Shown piece by piece: positions 39,662 to 51,321 of a stretch of 64,000 nt of DNA. How positions within the stretch are numbered: the stretch's first letter is position 1; each line of letters opens with the position of its first letter. The notes beneath the pieces were generated by a model. The model was not told the DNA's origin. It made no database searches and saw nothing but the letters and a program-made list of their open reading frames with translations. The stretch is from assembly GCF_040115645.1 (NCBI RefSeq), contig NW_027096075.1:124001-188000 (forward strand), in the 5' to 3' direction. Position numbers and translations under genes: made by a program. The stretch is from Euwallacea fornicatus. Taxonomy: Eukaryota > Arthropoda > Insecta > Coleoptera > Curculionidae.

Positions 39662-42600
39662 ATAAGGCTTCATTGTATCTTGGTGAGTTTTCCAGAAAAC
39701 GAGTAATTTATGTGCACAAACACACTTCTTTCGTGACTTTTCAAGTTTTGAACCACCGTAACTTCGGCAAATGAGCTCCAACTACCTTCAAAATTTGACC
39801 ACAGAATCACCTCGACGAGTAATTTAACACGACTAATAAGGCTTCATTGTATCTTGGTGAGTTTTCTAGAAAACGAGTAATTTATGTGCTCAAACACACA
39901 TCTTTCGTGACTTTTCAAGATTTGAACCTCCGTAACTTCGGCAAATGTGCTTCAAATTGCTTAAAAAATTGATCATAGAATCACCTCGTTGAGCTCTTCA
40001 TCATGACTCATAAGGCTTCATTATATCTTGGTGAGTTTTCTAGAAAACGAGTAATTTATGTGCTCAAACACACATCTTTCGTGACCTTTCAAGATTTGAA
40101 CCTCCGTAACTTCGGCAAATGAGCTCCAACTACCTTCAAAATTTGACCACAGAATCACCTCGACGAGCTCTTTAACATGACAAATAAGGCTTCATTGTAT
40201 CTTGGTGAGTTTTCTAGAAAACGAGTAATTTATGTGCACAAACATACTTCTTTCGTGACTTTTCAAGTTTTGAACCTACGTAACTTCGGCAAATTAGCTC
40301 CAACTACCTTCAAAATTTGACCACAGAATCACCTCGACGAGTAATTTAACACGACTTATAAGGCTTCAATGTATCTTGGTGAGTTTTCCAGAAAACGAGT
40401 GATTTATGTGCACAAACACACTTCTTTCGTGACTTTTCAAGATTTGAACCTCCGTAACTTCGGCAAATGTGCTTCAAATTGCTTAAAAAATTGATCATAG
40501 AATCACCTCGTTGAGCTCTTCATCATGACTCATAAGGCTTCATTATATCTTGGTGAGTTTTCTAGAAAACGAGTAATTTATGTGCTCAAACACACATCTT
40601 TCGTGACTTTTCAAGATTTGAACCTCCGTAACTTCGGCAAATGTGCTTCAAATTGCTTAAAAAATTGATCATAGAATCACCTCGTTGAGCTCTTCATCAT
40701 GACTCATAAGGCTTCATTATATCTTGGTGAGTTTTCTAGAAAACGAGTAATTTATGTGCTCAAACATACTTCTTTCGTGACTTTTCAAGTTTTCAACCTC
40801 CGTAACTTCGGCAAATGAGCTCCAACTGCCTTCAAAATTTGACCACAGAATCACCTCGACGAGTAATTTAACACGACTTATAAGGCTTCATTGTATCTTG
40901 GTGAGTTTTCTAGAAAACGAGTAATTTATGTGCTCAAACACACTTCTTTCGTGACTTTTCAAGTTTTGAACCACCGTAACTTCGGCAAATGAGCTCCAAC
41001 TACCTTCAAAATTTGACCACAGAATCACCTCGACGAGTAATTTAACACGACTAATAAGGCTTCATTGTATCTTGGTGAGTTTTCTAGAAAACGAGTAATT
41101 TATGTGCTCAAACACACATCTTTCGTGACTTTTCAAGATTTGAACCTCCGTAACTTCGGCAAATGTGCTTCAAATTGCTTAAAAAATTGATCATAGAATC
41201 ACCTCGACGAGTAATTTAACACGACTTATAAGGCTTCATTGTATCTTGGTGAGTTTTCTAGAAAACGAGTAATTTATGTGCTCAAACACACATCTTTCGT
41301 GACCTTTCAAGATTTGAACCTCCGTAACTTCGGCAAATGAGCTTCAAATACCTTCAAAATTTGACCACAGAATCACCTCGACGAGCTCGTGAATATGACA
41401 AATAAGGCTTCAATGTATCTTGGTGAGTTTTCCAGAAAACGAGTGATTTATGTGCACAAACACACTTCTTTCGTGACTTTTCAAGATTTGAACCTCCGTA
41501 ACTTCGGCAAATGTGCTTCAAATTGCTTAAAAAATTGATCATAGAATCACCTCGTTGAGCTCTTCATCATGACTCATAAGGCTTCATTATATCTTGGTGA
41601 GTTTTCTAGAAAACGAGTAATTTATGTGCTCAAACACACATCTTTCGTGACTTTTCAAGATTTGAACCTCCGTAACTTCGGCAAATGTGCTTCAAATTGC
41701 TTAAAAAATTGATCATAGAATCACCTCGTTGAGCTCTTCATCATGACTCATAAGGCTTCATTATATCTTGGTGAGTTTTCTAGAAAACGAGTAATTTATG
41801 TGCTCAAACATACTTCTTTCGTGACTTTTCAAGCTTTCAACCTCCGTAACTTCGGCAAATGAGCTCCAACTGCCTTCAAAATTTGACCACAGAATCACCT
41901 CGACGAGTAATTTAACACGACTTATAAGGCTTCATTGTATCTTGGTGAGTTTTCTAGAAAACGACTAATTTATGTGCTCAAACACACATCTTTCGTGACT
42001 TTTCAAGATTTGAACCTCCGTAACTTCGGCAAATGTGCTTCAAATTGCTTAAAAAATTGATCATAGAATCACCTCGTTGAGCTCTTCATCATGACTCATA
42101 AGGCTTCATTATATCTTGGTGAGTTTTTTAGAAAACGAGTAATTTATGTGCTCAAACACACATCTTTCGTGACCTTTCAAGATTTGAACCTCCGTAACTT
42201 CGGCAAATGAGCTTCAAATACCTTCAAAATTTGACCACAGAATCACCTCGACGAGCTCGTGAATATGACAAATAAGGCTTCAATGTATCTTGGTGAGTTT
42301 TCCAGAAAACGAGTGATTTATGTGCACAAACACACTTCTTTCGTGACTTTTCAAGATTTGAACCTCCGTAACTTCGGCAAATGTGCTTCAAATTGCTTAA
42401 AAAATTGATCATAGAATCACCTCGTTGAGCTCTTCATCATGACTCATAAGGCTTCATTATATCTTGGTGAGTTTTCTAGAAAACGAGTAATTTATGTGCT
42501 CAAACATACTTCTTTCGTGACTTTTCAAGCTTTCAACCTCCGTAACTTCGGCAAATGAGCTCCAACTGCCTTCAAAATTTGACCACAGAATCACCTCGAC

Positions 42601-42735
42601 GAGTAATTTAACACGACTTATAAGGCTTCATTGTATCTTGGTGAGTTTTCTAGAAAACGAGTAATTTATGTGCTCAAACACACATCTTTCGTGACCTTTC
42701 AAGATTTGAACCTCCGTAACTTCGGCAAATGAGCT
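39662..42735. repeat. Twenty-monomer tandem duplication, copy 2
   Basis: This is the second unit of the 3480-bp tandem pair. It is separated from the first by 39256-39661 (about 2.3 monomers of A, D and F-like sequence that completes the repeat period). At 42736 it diverges (gagcttc instead of gagctcc) and passes into block III copy sequence; its last monomers overlap the start of that block. Confidence 0.87.
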
Positions 42736-44617
42736 TCAAATACCTTCAAAATTTGACCACAGAATCACCTCGACGAGTAATTTAACACGACTAATTAGGC
42801 TTCATTGTATCTTGGTGAGTTTTCCAGAAAAAGAGTAATTTATGTGCACAAACATACTTCTTTCGTGACTTTTCAAGTTTTGAACCTACGTAACTTCGTC
42901 AAATTAGCTCCAACTACCTTCAAAATTTGACCACAGAATCAACTCGACGAGCTCTTTAACATGACAAATAAGGCTTCATTGTATCTTGGTGAGTTTTCCA
43001 GAAAACGAGTAATTTATGTGCACAAACACACTTCTTTCGTGACTTTTCAAGTTTTGAACCACCGTAACTTCGGCAAATGAGCTCCAACTACCTTCAAAAT
43101 TTGACCACAGAATCACCTCGACGAGCTCTTTAACATGACAAATAAGGCTTCATTGTATCTTGGTGAGTTTTCCAGAAAACGAGTGATTTATGTGCACAAA
43201 CACACTTCTTTCGTGACTTTTCAAGATTTGAACCTCCGTAACTTCGGCAAATGTGCTTCAAATTGCTTAAAAAATTGATCATAGAATCACCTCGTTGAGC
43301 TCTTCATCATGACTCATAAGGCTTCATTATATCTTGGTGAGTTTTCTAGAAAACGAGTAATTTATGTGCTCAAACACACATCTTTCGTGACTTTTCAAGA
43401 TTTGAACCTCCGTAACTTCGGCAAATGTGCTTCAAATTGCTTAAAAAATTGATCATAGAATCACCTCGTTGAGCTCTTCATCATGACTCATAAGGCTTCA
43501 TTATATCTTGGTGAGTTTTCTAGAAAACGAGTAATTTATGTGCTCAAACATACTTCTTTCGTGACTTTTCAAGCTTTCAACCTCCGTAACTTCGGCAAAT
43601 GAGCTCCAACTGCCTTCAAAATTTGACCACAGAATCACCTCGACGAGTAATTTAACACGACTTATAAGGCTTCATTGTATCTTGGTGAGTTTTCTAGAAA
43701 ACGAGTAATTTATGTGCTCAAACACACATCTTTCGTGACCTTTCAAGATTTGAACCTCCGTAACTTCGGCAAATGAGCTTCAAATACCTTCAAAATTTGA
43801 CCACAGAATCACCTCGACGAGCTCGTGAATATGACAAATAAGGCTTCAATGTATCTTGGTGAGTTTTCCAGAAAACGAGTAATTTATGTGCACAAACATA
43901 CTTCTTTCGTGACTTTTCAAGATTTGAACCTCCGTAACTTCGGCAAATGAGCTTCAAATACCTTCAAAATTTGACCACAGAATCACCTCGACGAGCTCGT
44001 GAATATGACAAATAAGGCTTCAATGTATCTTGGTGAGTTTTCCAGAAAACGAGTAATTTATGTGCACAAACATACTTCTTTCGTGACTTTTCAAGTTTTG
44101 AACCTCCGTAACTTCGGCAAATGAGCTCCAACTGCCTTCAAAATTTGACTACAGAATCACCTCGACGAGTAATTTAACACGACTTATAAGGCTTCATTGT
44201 ATCTTGGTGAGTTTTCTAGAAAACGAGTAATTTATGTGCTCAAACACACATCTTTCGTGACTTTTCAAGATTTGAACCTCCGTAACTTCGGCAAATGTGC
44301 TTCAAATTGCTTAAAAAATTGATCATAGAATCACCTCGTTGAGCTCTTCATCATGACTCATAAGGCTTCATTATATCTTGGTGAGTTTTTTAGAAAACGA
44401 GTAATTTATGTGCTCAAACACACATCTTTCGTGACCTTTCAAGATTTGAACCTCCGTAACTTCGGCAAATGAGCTTCAAATACCTTCAAAATTTGACCAC
44501 AGAATCACCTCGACGAGCTCGTGAATATGACAAATAAGGCTTCAATGTATCTTGGTGAGTTTTCCAGAAAACGAGTGATTTATGTGCACAAACACACTTC
44601 TTTCGTGACTTTTCAAG
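42448..44617. repeat. Copied block III, downstream copy
   Basis: This is a copy of 33400-35569 with an offset of 52 monomers. Its right end, at 44618, falls inside a monomer. The unit is C-like up to gacttttcaag and then continues as a D-like unit (ttttgaacctcc, gagctccaactgcc), so this monomer is a hybrid created at the junction. Confidence 0.82.
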
Positions 44618-44772
44618 TTTTGAACCTCCGTAACTTCGGCAAATGAGCTCCAACTGCCTTCAAAATTTGACCACAGAATCACCTCGACGAGTAATTTAAC
44701 ACGACTTATAAGGCTTCATTGTATCTTGGTGAGTTTTCTAGAAAACGAGTAATTTATGTGCTCAAACACACA

Positions 44773-46477
44773 TCTTTCGTGACTTTTCAAGATTTAAACC
44801 TCCGTAACTTCGGCAAATGTGCTTCAAATTGCTTAAAAAATTGATCATAGAATCACCTCGTTGAGCTCTTCATCATGACTCATAAGGCTTCATTATATCT
44901 TGGTGAGTTTTCTAGAAAACGAGTAATTTATGTGCTCAAACATACTTCTTTCGTGACTTTTCAAGCTTTCAACCTCCGTAACTTCGGCAAATGAGCTCCA
45001 ACTGCCTTCAAAATTTGACCACAGAATCACCTCGACGAGTAATTTAACACGACTTATAAGGCTTCATTGTATCTTGGTGAGTTTTCTAGAAAACGAGTAA
45101 TTTATGTGCTCAAACACACATCTTTCGTGACCTTTCAAGATTTGAACCTCCGTAACTTCGGCAAATGAGCTTCAAATACCTTCAAAATTTGACCACAGAA
45201 TCACCTCGACGAGTAATTTAACACGACTAATTAGGCTTCATTGTATCTTGGTGAGTTTTCCAGAAAAAGAGTAATTTATGTGCACAAACATACTTCTTTC
45301 GTGACTTTTCAAGTTTTGAACCTACGTAACTTCGTCAAATTAGCTCCAACTACCTTCAAAATTTGACCACAGAATCACCTCGACGAGCTCTTTAACATGA
45401 CAAATAAGGCTTCATTGTATCTTGGTGAGTTTTCCAGAAAACGAGTAATTTATGTGCACAAACACACTTCTTTCGTGACTTTTCAAGTTTTGAACCACCG
45501 TAACTTCGGCAAATGAGCTCCAACTACCTTCAAAATTTGACCACAGAATCACCTCGACGAGTAATTTAACACGACTAATAAGGCTTCATTGTATCTTGGT
45601 GAGTTTTCTAGAAAACGAGTAATTTATGTGCTCAAACACACATCTTTCGTGACTTTTCAAGATTTGAACCTCCGTAACTTCGGCAAATGTGCTTCAAATT
45701 GCTTAAAAAATTGATCATAGAATCACCTCGTTGAGCTCTTCATCATGACTCATAAGGCTTCATTATATCTTGGTGAGTTTTCTAGAAAACGAGTAATTTA
45801 TGTGCTCAAACACACATCTTTCGTGACCTTTCAAGATTTGAACCTCCGTAACTTCGGCAAATGAGCTCCAACTACCTTCAAAATTTGACCACAGAATCAC
45901 CTCGACGAGCTCTTTAACATGACAAATAAGGCTTCATTGTATCTTGGTGAGTTTTCTAGAAAACGAGTAATTTATGTGCACAAACATACTTCTTTCGTGA
46001 CTTTTCAAGTTTTGAACCTACGTAACTTCGGCAAATTAGCTCCAACTACCTTCAAAATTTGACCACAGAATCACCTCGACGAGTAATTTAACACGACTTA
46101 TAAGGCTTCAATGTATCTTGGTGAGTTTTCCAGAAAACGAGTGATTTATGTGCACAAACACACTTCTTTCGTGACTTTTCAAGATTTGAACCTCCGTAAC
46201 TTCGGCAAATGTGCTTCAAATTGCTTAAAAAATTGATCATAGAATCACCTCGTTGAGCTCTTCATCATGACTCATAAGGCTTCATTATATCTTGGTGAGT
46301 TTTCTAGAAAACGAGTAATTTATGTGCTCAAACACACATCTTTCGTGACTTTTCAAGATTTGAACCTCCGTAACTTCGGCAAATGTGCTTCAAATTGCTT
46401 AAAAAATTGATCATAGAATCACCTCGTTGAGCTCTTCATCATGACTCATAAGGCTTCATTATATCTTGGTGAGTTTT
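44773..46477. repeat. Copied block IV (pairs with 35551-37255)
   Basis: This stretch matches 35551-37255 at an offset of 9222 bp (53 monomers) with one mismatch seen, gatttaaacc at 44796. The offset differs by one monomer from block III just upstream. One monomer was thus gained between two otherwise collinear copied blocks, at about 44.6-44.8 kb. Confidence 0.8.
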
Positions 46478-48994
46478 TTAGAAAACGAGTAATTTATGTG
46501 CTCAAACACACATCTTTCGTGACCTTTCAAGATTTGAACCTCCGTAACTTCGGCAAATGAGCTTCAAATACCTTCAAAATTTGACCACAGAATCACCTCG
46601 ACGAGCTCGTGAATATGACAAATAAGGCTTCAATGTATCTTGGTGAGTTTTCCAGAAAACGAGTGATTTATGTGCACAAACACACTTCTTTCGTGACTTT
46701 TCAAGATTTGAACCTCCGTAACTTCGGCAAATGTGCTTCAAATTGCTTAAAAAATTGATCATAGAATCACCTCGTTGAGCTCTTCATCATGACTCATAAG
46801 GCTTCATTATATCTTGGTGAGTTTTCTAGAAAACGAGTAATTTATGTGCTCAAACACACATCTTTCGTGAATTTTCAAGCTTTGAACGTCCGTAACTTCG
46901 GCAAATGAGCTCCAAATAGCTTCAAAATTTTACCACAGAATCATCTCGACGAGCACTTTAACACGACTAATAAGGCTTCATTGTATCTTGGTGAGTTTTC
47001 TAGAAAACGAGTAATTTATGTGCTCAAACACACATCTTTCGTGACTTTTCAAGCTTTGAACCTCCGTAACTTCGGCAAATGTGCTTCAAATTGCTTAAAA
47101 AATTGATCATAGAATCATCTCGTTTAGCTCTTCATCATGACTCATAAGGCTTCATTATATCTCGGTGAGTTTTCTAGAAAACGAGTAATTTATGTGCTCA
47201 AACAAACATCTTTCGTGACTTTTCAAGATTTGAACCTCCGTAACTTCGGCAAATGTGCTTCAAATTGCTTAAAAAATTGATCATAGAATCACCTCGTTGA
47301 GCTCTTCATCATGACTCATAAGGCTTCATTATATCTTGGTGAGTTTTCTAGAAAACGAGTAATTTATGTGCTCAAACACACATCTTTCGTGACTTTTCAA
47401 GCTTTGAACCTCCGTAACTTCGGCAAATGAGCTCCAAATACCTTCAAAATTTTACCACAGAATCACCTCGACGAGCTCTTTAACACGACTAAGAAGGCTT
47501 CATTGTATCTTGGTGAGTTTTCTAGAAAACGAGTAATTTATGTGCTCAAACACACATCTTTCGTGACTTTTCAAGTTTTGAACCTCCATAACTTCGGCAA
47601 ATGAGCTGCAACTACCTTCAAAATTTGACCGCAGAATCATCTCAACGAGCTCTTTAACACGACTAAGAAGGCTTCATTATATCTTGGTGAGTTTTCTAGA
47701 AAACGAGTAATTTATGTGCTCAAACACACATCTTTCGTGACTTTTCAAGCTTTGAACCTCCGTAACTTCGGCAAATGAGCTCCAAATACCTTCAAAATTT
47801 TACCACAGAATCACCTCGACGAGTAATTTAACACGACTTATAAGGCTTCATTGTATCTTGGTGAGTTTTCTAGAAAACGAGTAATTTATGTGCTCAAACA
47901 CACATCTTTCGTGACTTTTCAAGATTTGAACCTCCGTAACTTCGGCAAATGTGCTTCAAATTGCTTAAAAAATTGATCATAGAATCACCTCGTTGAGCTC
48001 TTCATCATGACTCATAAGGCTTCATTATATCTTGGTGAGTTTTCTAGAAAACGAGTAATTTATGTGCTCAAACACACATCTTTCGTGACCTTTCAAGATT
48101 TGAACCTCCGTAACTTCGGCAAATGAGCTCCAACTACCTTCAAAATTTGACCACAGAATCACCTCGACGAGCTCTTTAACATGACAAATAAGGCTTCATT
48201 GTATCTTGGTGAGTTTTCCAGAAAACGAGTAATTTATGTGCACAAACATACTTCTTTCGTGACTTTTCAAGTTTTGAACCTCCGTAACTTCGGCAAATGA
48301 GCTCCAACTGCCTTCAAAATTTGACCACAGAATCACCTCGACGAGTAATTTAACACGACTTATAAGGCTTCATTGTATCTTGGTGAGTTTTCTAGAAAAC
48401 GAGTAATTTATGTGCTCAAACACACATCTTTCGTGACCTTTCAAGATTTGAACCTCCGTAACTTCGGCAAATGAGCTTCAAATACCTTCAAAATTTGACC
48501 ACAGAATCACCTCGACGAGCTCGTGAATATGACAAATAAGGCTTCAATGTATCTTGGTGAGTTTTCCAGAAAACGAGTAATTTATGTGCACAAACATACT
48601 TCTTTCGTGACTTTTCAAGTTTTGAACCTCCGTAACTTCGGCAAATGAGCTCCAACTGCCTTCAAAATTTGACCACAGAATCACCTCGACGAGTAATTTA
48701 ACACGACTTATAAGGCTTCATTATATCTCGGTGAGTTTTCTAGAAAACGAGTAATTTATATGCTCAAACACACATCTTTCGTGACTTTTCAAGCTTTGAA
48801 CCTCCGTAACTTCGGCAAATGTGCTTCAAATTGCTTAAAAAATTGATCATAGAATAATCTCGTTTAGCTCTTCATCATGACTCATAAGGCTTCATTATAT
48901 CTCGGTGAGTTTTCTAGAAAACGAGTAATTTATGTGCTCAAACACACATCTTTCGTGACTTCTCAAGATTTGAACCTCCGTAACTTCGGCAAAT
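45754..48994. repeat. Thirty-two-monomer offset repeat, copy 1 (pairs with 51322-54562)
   Basis: Bases 45754-47027 match 51322-52595, and 47854-48994 match 53422-54562, both at an offset of 5568 bp (32 monomers). The middle (47028-47853 against 52596-53421) has the same length but different monomer types. This suggests replacement of about five monomers in one copy without a change in length. The left part includes the gaattttcaagc/gtccg unit. Confidence 0.82.
47323..47823. repeat. Patch shared with 61592-62092
   Basis: About three monomers here match 61592-62092 (offset 14,269 bp, 82 monomers plus one base). Both share the rare gaccgcagaatc variant, gagctccaaataccttc and the ttttaccac tail. 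Private changes are aacctccata here and atctttgtg near 61606. It is one of the non-collinear units in the middle of the 32-monomer repeat. Confidence 0.75.
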
Positions 48995-50881
48995 GAGCTG
49001 CAACTACCTTCAAAATTTGACCACAGAATCATCTCAACGAGCTCTTTAACATGACAAATAAGGCTTCATTATATCTCGGTGAATTTTCTAGAAAACGAGT
49101 AATTTATGTGCTCAAGCACACATCTTTCGTGACTTTTCAAGATTTGAACCTCCGTAACTTCGGCAAATGAGCTGCAACTACCTTCAAAATTTGACCACAG
49201 AATCATCTCAACGAGCTCTTTAACACGACTAAGAAGGCTTCATTATATCTTGGTGAGTTTTCTAGAAAACGAGTAATTTATGTGCTCAAACACACATCTT
49301 TCGTGACTTTTCAAGCTTTGAACCTCCGTAATTTCGGCAAATGAGCTGCAACTATCTTCAAAATTTGACCACAGAATCATCTCAACGAGCTCTTTAACAC
49401 GACTAAGAAGGCTTCATTATATCTTGGTGAGTTTTCTAGAAAACGAGTAATTTATGTGCTCAAACACACATCTTTCGTGACTTTTCAAGCTTTGAACCTC
49501 CGTAATTTCGGCAAATGAGCTGCAACTATCTTCAAAATTTGACCACAGAATCATCTCAACGAGCTCTTTAACACGACTAAGAAGGCTTCATTATATCTTG
49601 GTGAGTTTTCTAGAAAACGAGTAATTTATGTGCTCAAACACACATCTTTCGTGACTTTTCAAGCTTTGAACCTCCGTAATTTCGGCAAATGAGCTGCAAC
49701 TATCTTCAAAATTTGACCACAGAATCATCTCAACGAGCTCTTTAACACGACTAAGAAGGCTTCATTATATCTTGGTGAGTTTTCTAGAAAACGAGTAATT
49801 TATGTGCTCCAACACACATCTTTCGTGACTTTTCAAGCTTTGAACCTCCGTAACTTCGGCAAATGAGCTCCAAATACCTTCAAAATTTTACCACAGAATC
49901 ACCTCGACGAGCTCTTTAACACGACTAAGAAGGCTTCATTATATCTTGGTGAGTTTTCTAGAAAACGAGTAATTTATGTGCTCCAACACACATCTTTCGT
50001 GACTTTTCAAGCTTTGATCCTCCGTAACTTCGGCAAATGAGCTCCAAATACCTTCAAAATTTTACCACAGTATCACCTCGACGAGCTCTTTAACATGACT
50101 CATAAGGCTTCATTATATCTCGGTGAGTTTTCTAGAAAACGAGTAATTTATGTGCTCAAACACACATCTTTCGTGACTTTTCAAGCTTTGAACCTCCGTA
50201 ACTTCGGCAAATGTGCTTCAAATTGCTTAAAAAATTGATCATAGAATAATCTCGTTTAGCTCTTCATCATGACTCATAAGGCTTCATTATATCTCGGTGA
50301 GTTTTCTAGAAAACGAGTAATTTATGTGCTCAAACACACATCTTTCGTGACTTCTCAAGATTTGAACCTCCGTAACTTCGGCAAATGAGCTGCAACTACC
50401 TTCAAAATTTGACCACAGAATCATCTCAACGAGCTCTTTAACATGACAAATAAGGCTTCATTATATCTCGGTGAATTTTCTAGAAAACGAGTAATTTATG
50501 TGCTCAAGCACACATCTTTCGTGACTTTTCAAGATTTGAACCTCCGTAACTTCGGCAAATGAGCTGCAACTACCTTCAAAATTTGACCACAGAATCATCT
50601 CAACGAGCTCTTTAACACGACTAAGAAGGCTTCATTATATCTTGGTGAGTTTTCTAGAAAACGAGTAATTTATGTGCTCAAACACACATCTTTCGTGACT
50701 TTTCAAGCTTTGAACCTCCGTAATTTCGGCAAATGAGCTGCAACTATCTTCAAAATTTGACCACAGAATCATCTCAACGAGCTCTTTAACACGACTAAGA
50801 AGGCTTCATTATATCTTGGTGAGTTTTCTAGAAAACGAGTAATTTATGTGCTCAAACACACATCTTTCGTGACTTTTCAAG
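48713..50881. repeat. Eight-monomer (1392 bp) duplication in the G-rich block
   Basis: Bases 48713-49489 match 50105-50881 with one mismatch seen (tatatgctc at about 48760 against tatgtgctc). The shared string of units carries atctcgg, agaataatctcgtttagc, gacttctcaag and ggtgaattttc. The interval between them holds the G triplet and two units with gctccaacac. The step is again exactly eight monomers. Confidence 0.8.
49243..49764. repeat. Three consecutive identical type G monomers
   Basis: Type G has the intact palindrome, caagctttgaacctccg, taatttcggcaaatgagc (T for C in acttcgg), tgcaactatcttc, agaatcatctcaacgagc and tctttaacacgactaagaag. The units at 49243, 49417 and 49591 read identically. 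Further G units lie at about 50635, 50983 and 51157, and single ones at about 52723 and 61424. Identical neighbours are otherwise rare in this window, so this is a local first-order expansion. Confidence 0.87.
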
Positions 50882-51321
50882 ATTTGAACCTCCGTAACTT
50901 CGGCAAATGAGCTGCAACTACCTTCAAAATTTGACCACAGAATCATCTCAACGAGCTCTTTAACACGACTAAGAAGGCTTCATTATATCTTGGTGAGTTT
51001 TCTAGAAAACGAGTAATTTATGTGCTCAAACACACATCTTTCGTGACTTTTCAAGCTTTGAACCTCCGTAATTTCGGCAAATGAGCTGCAACTATCTTCA
51101 AAATTTGACCACAGAATCATCTCAACGAGCTCTTTAACACGACTAAGAAGGCTTCATTATATCTTGGTGAGTTTTCTAGAAAACGAGTAATTTATGTGCT
51201 CAAACACACATCTTTCGTGACTTTTCAAGCTTTGAACCTCCGTAATTTCGGCAAATGAGCTGCAACTATCTTCAAAATTTGACCACAGAATCATCTCAAC
51301 GAGCTCTTTAACACGACTAAG

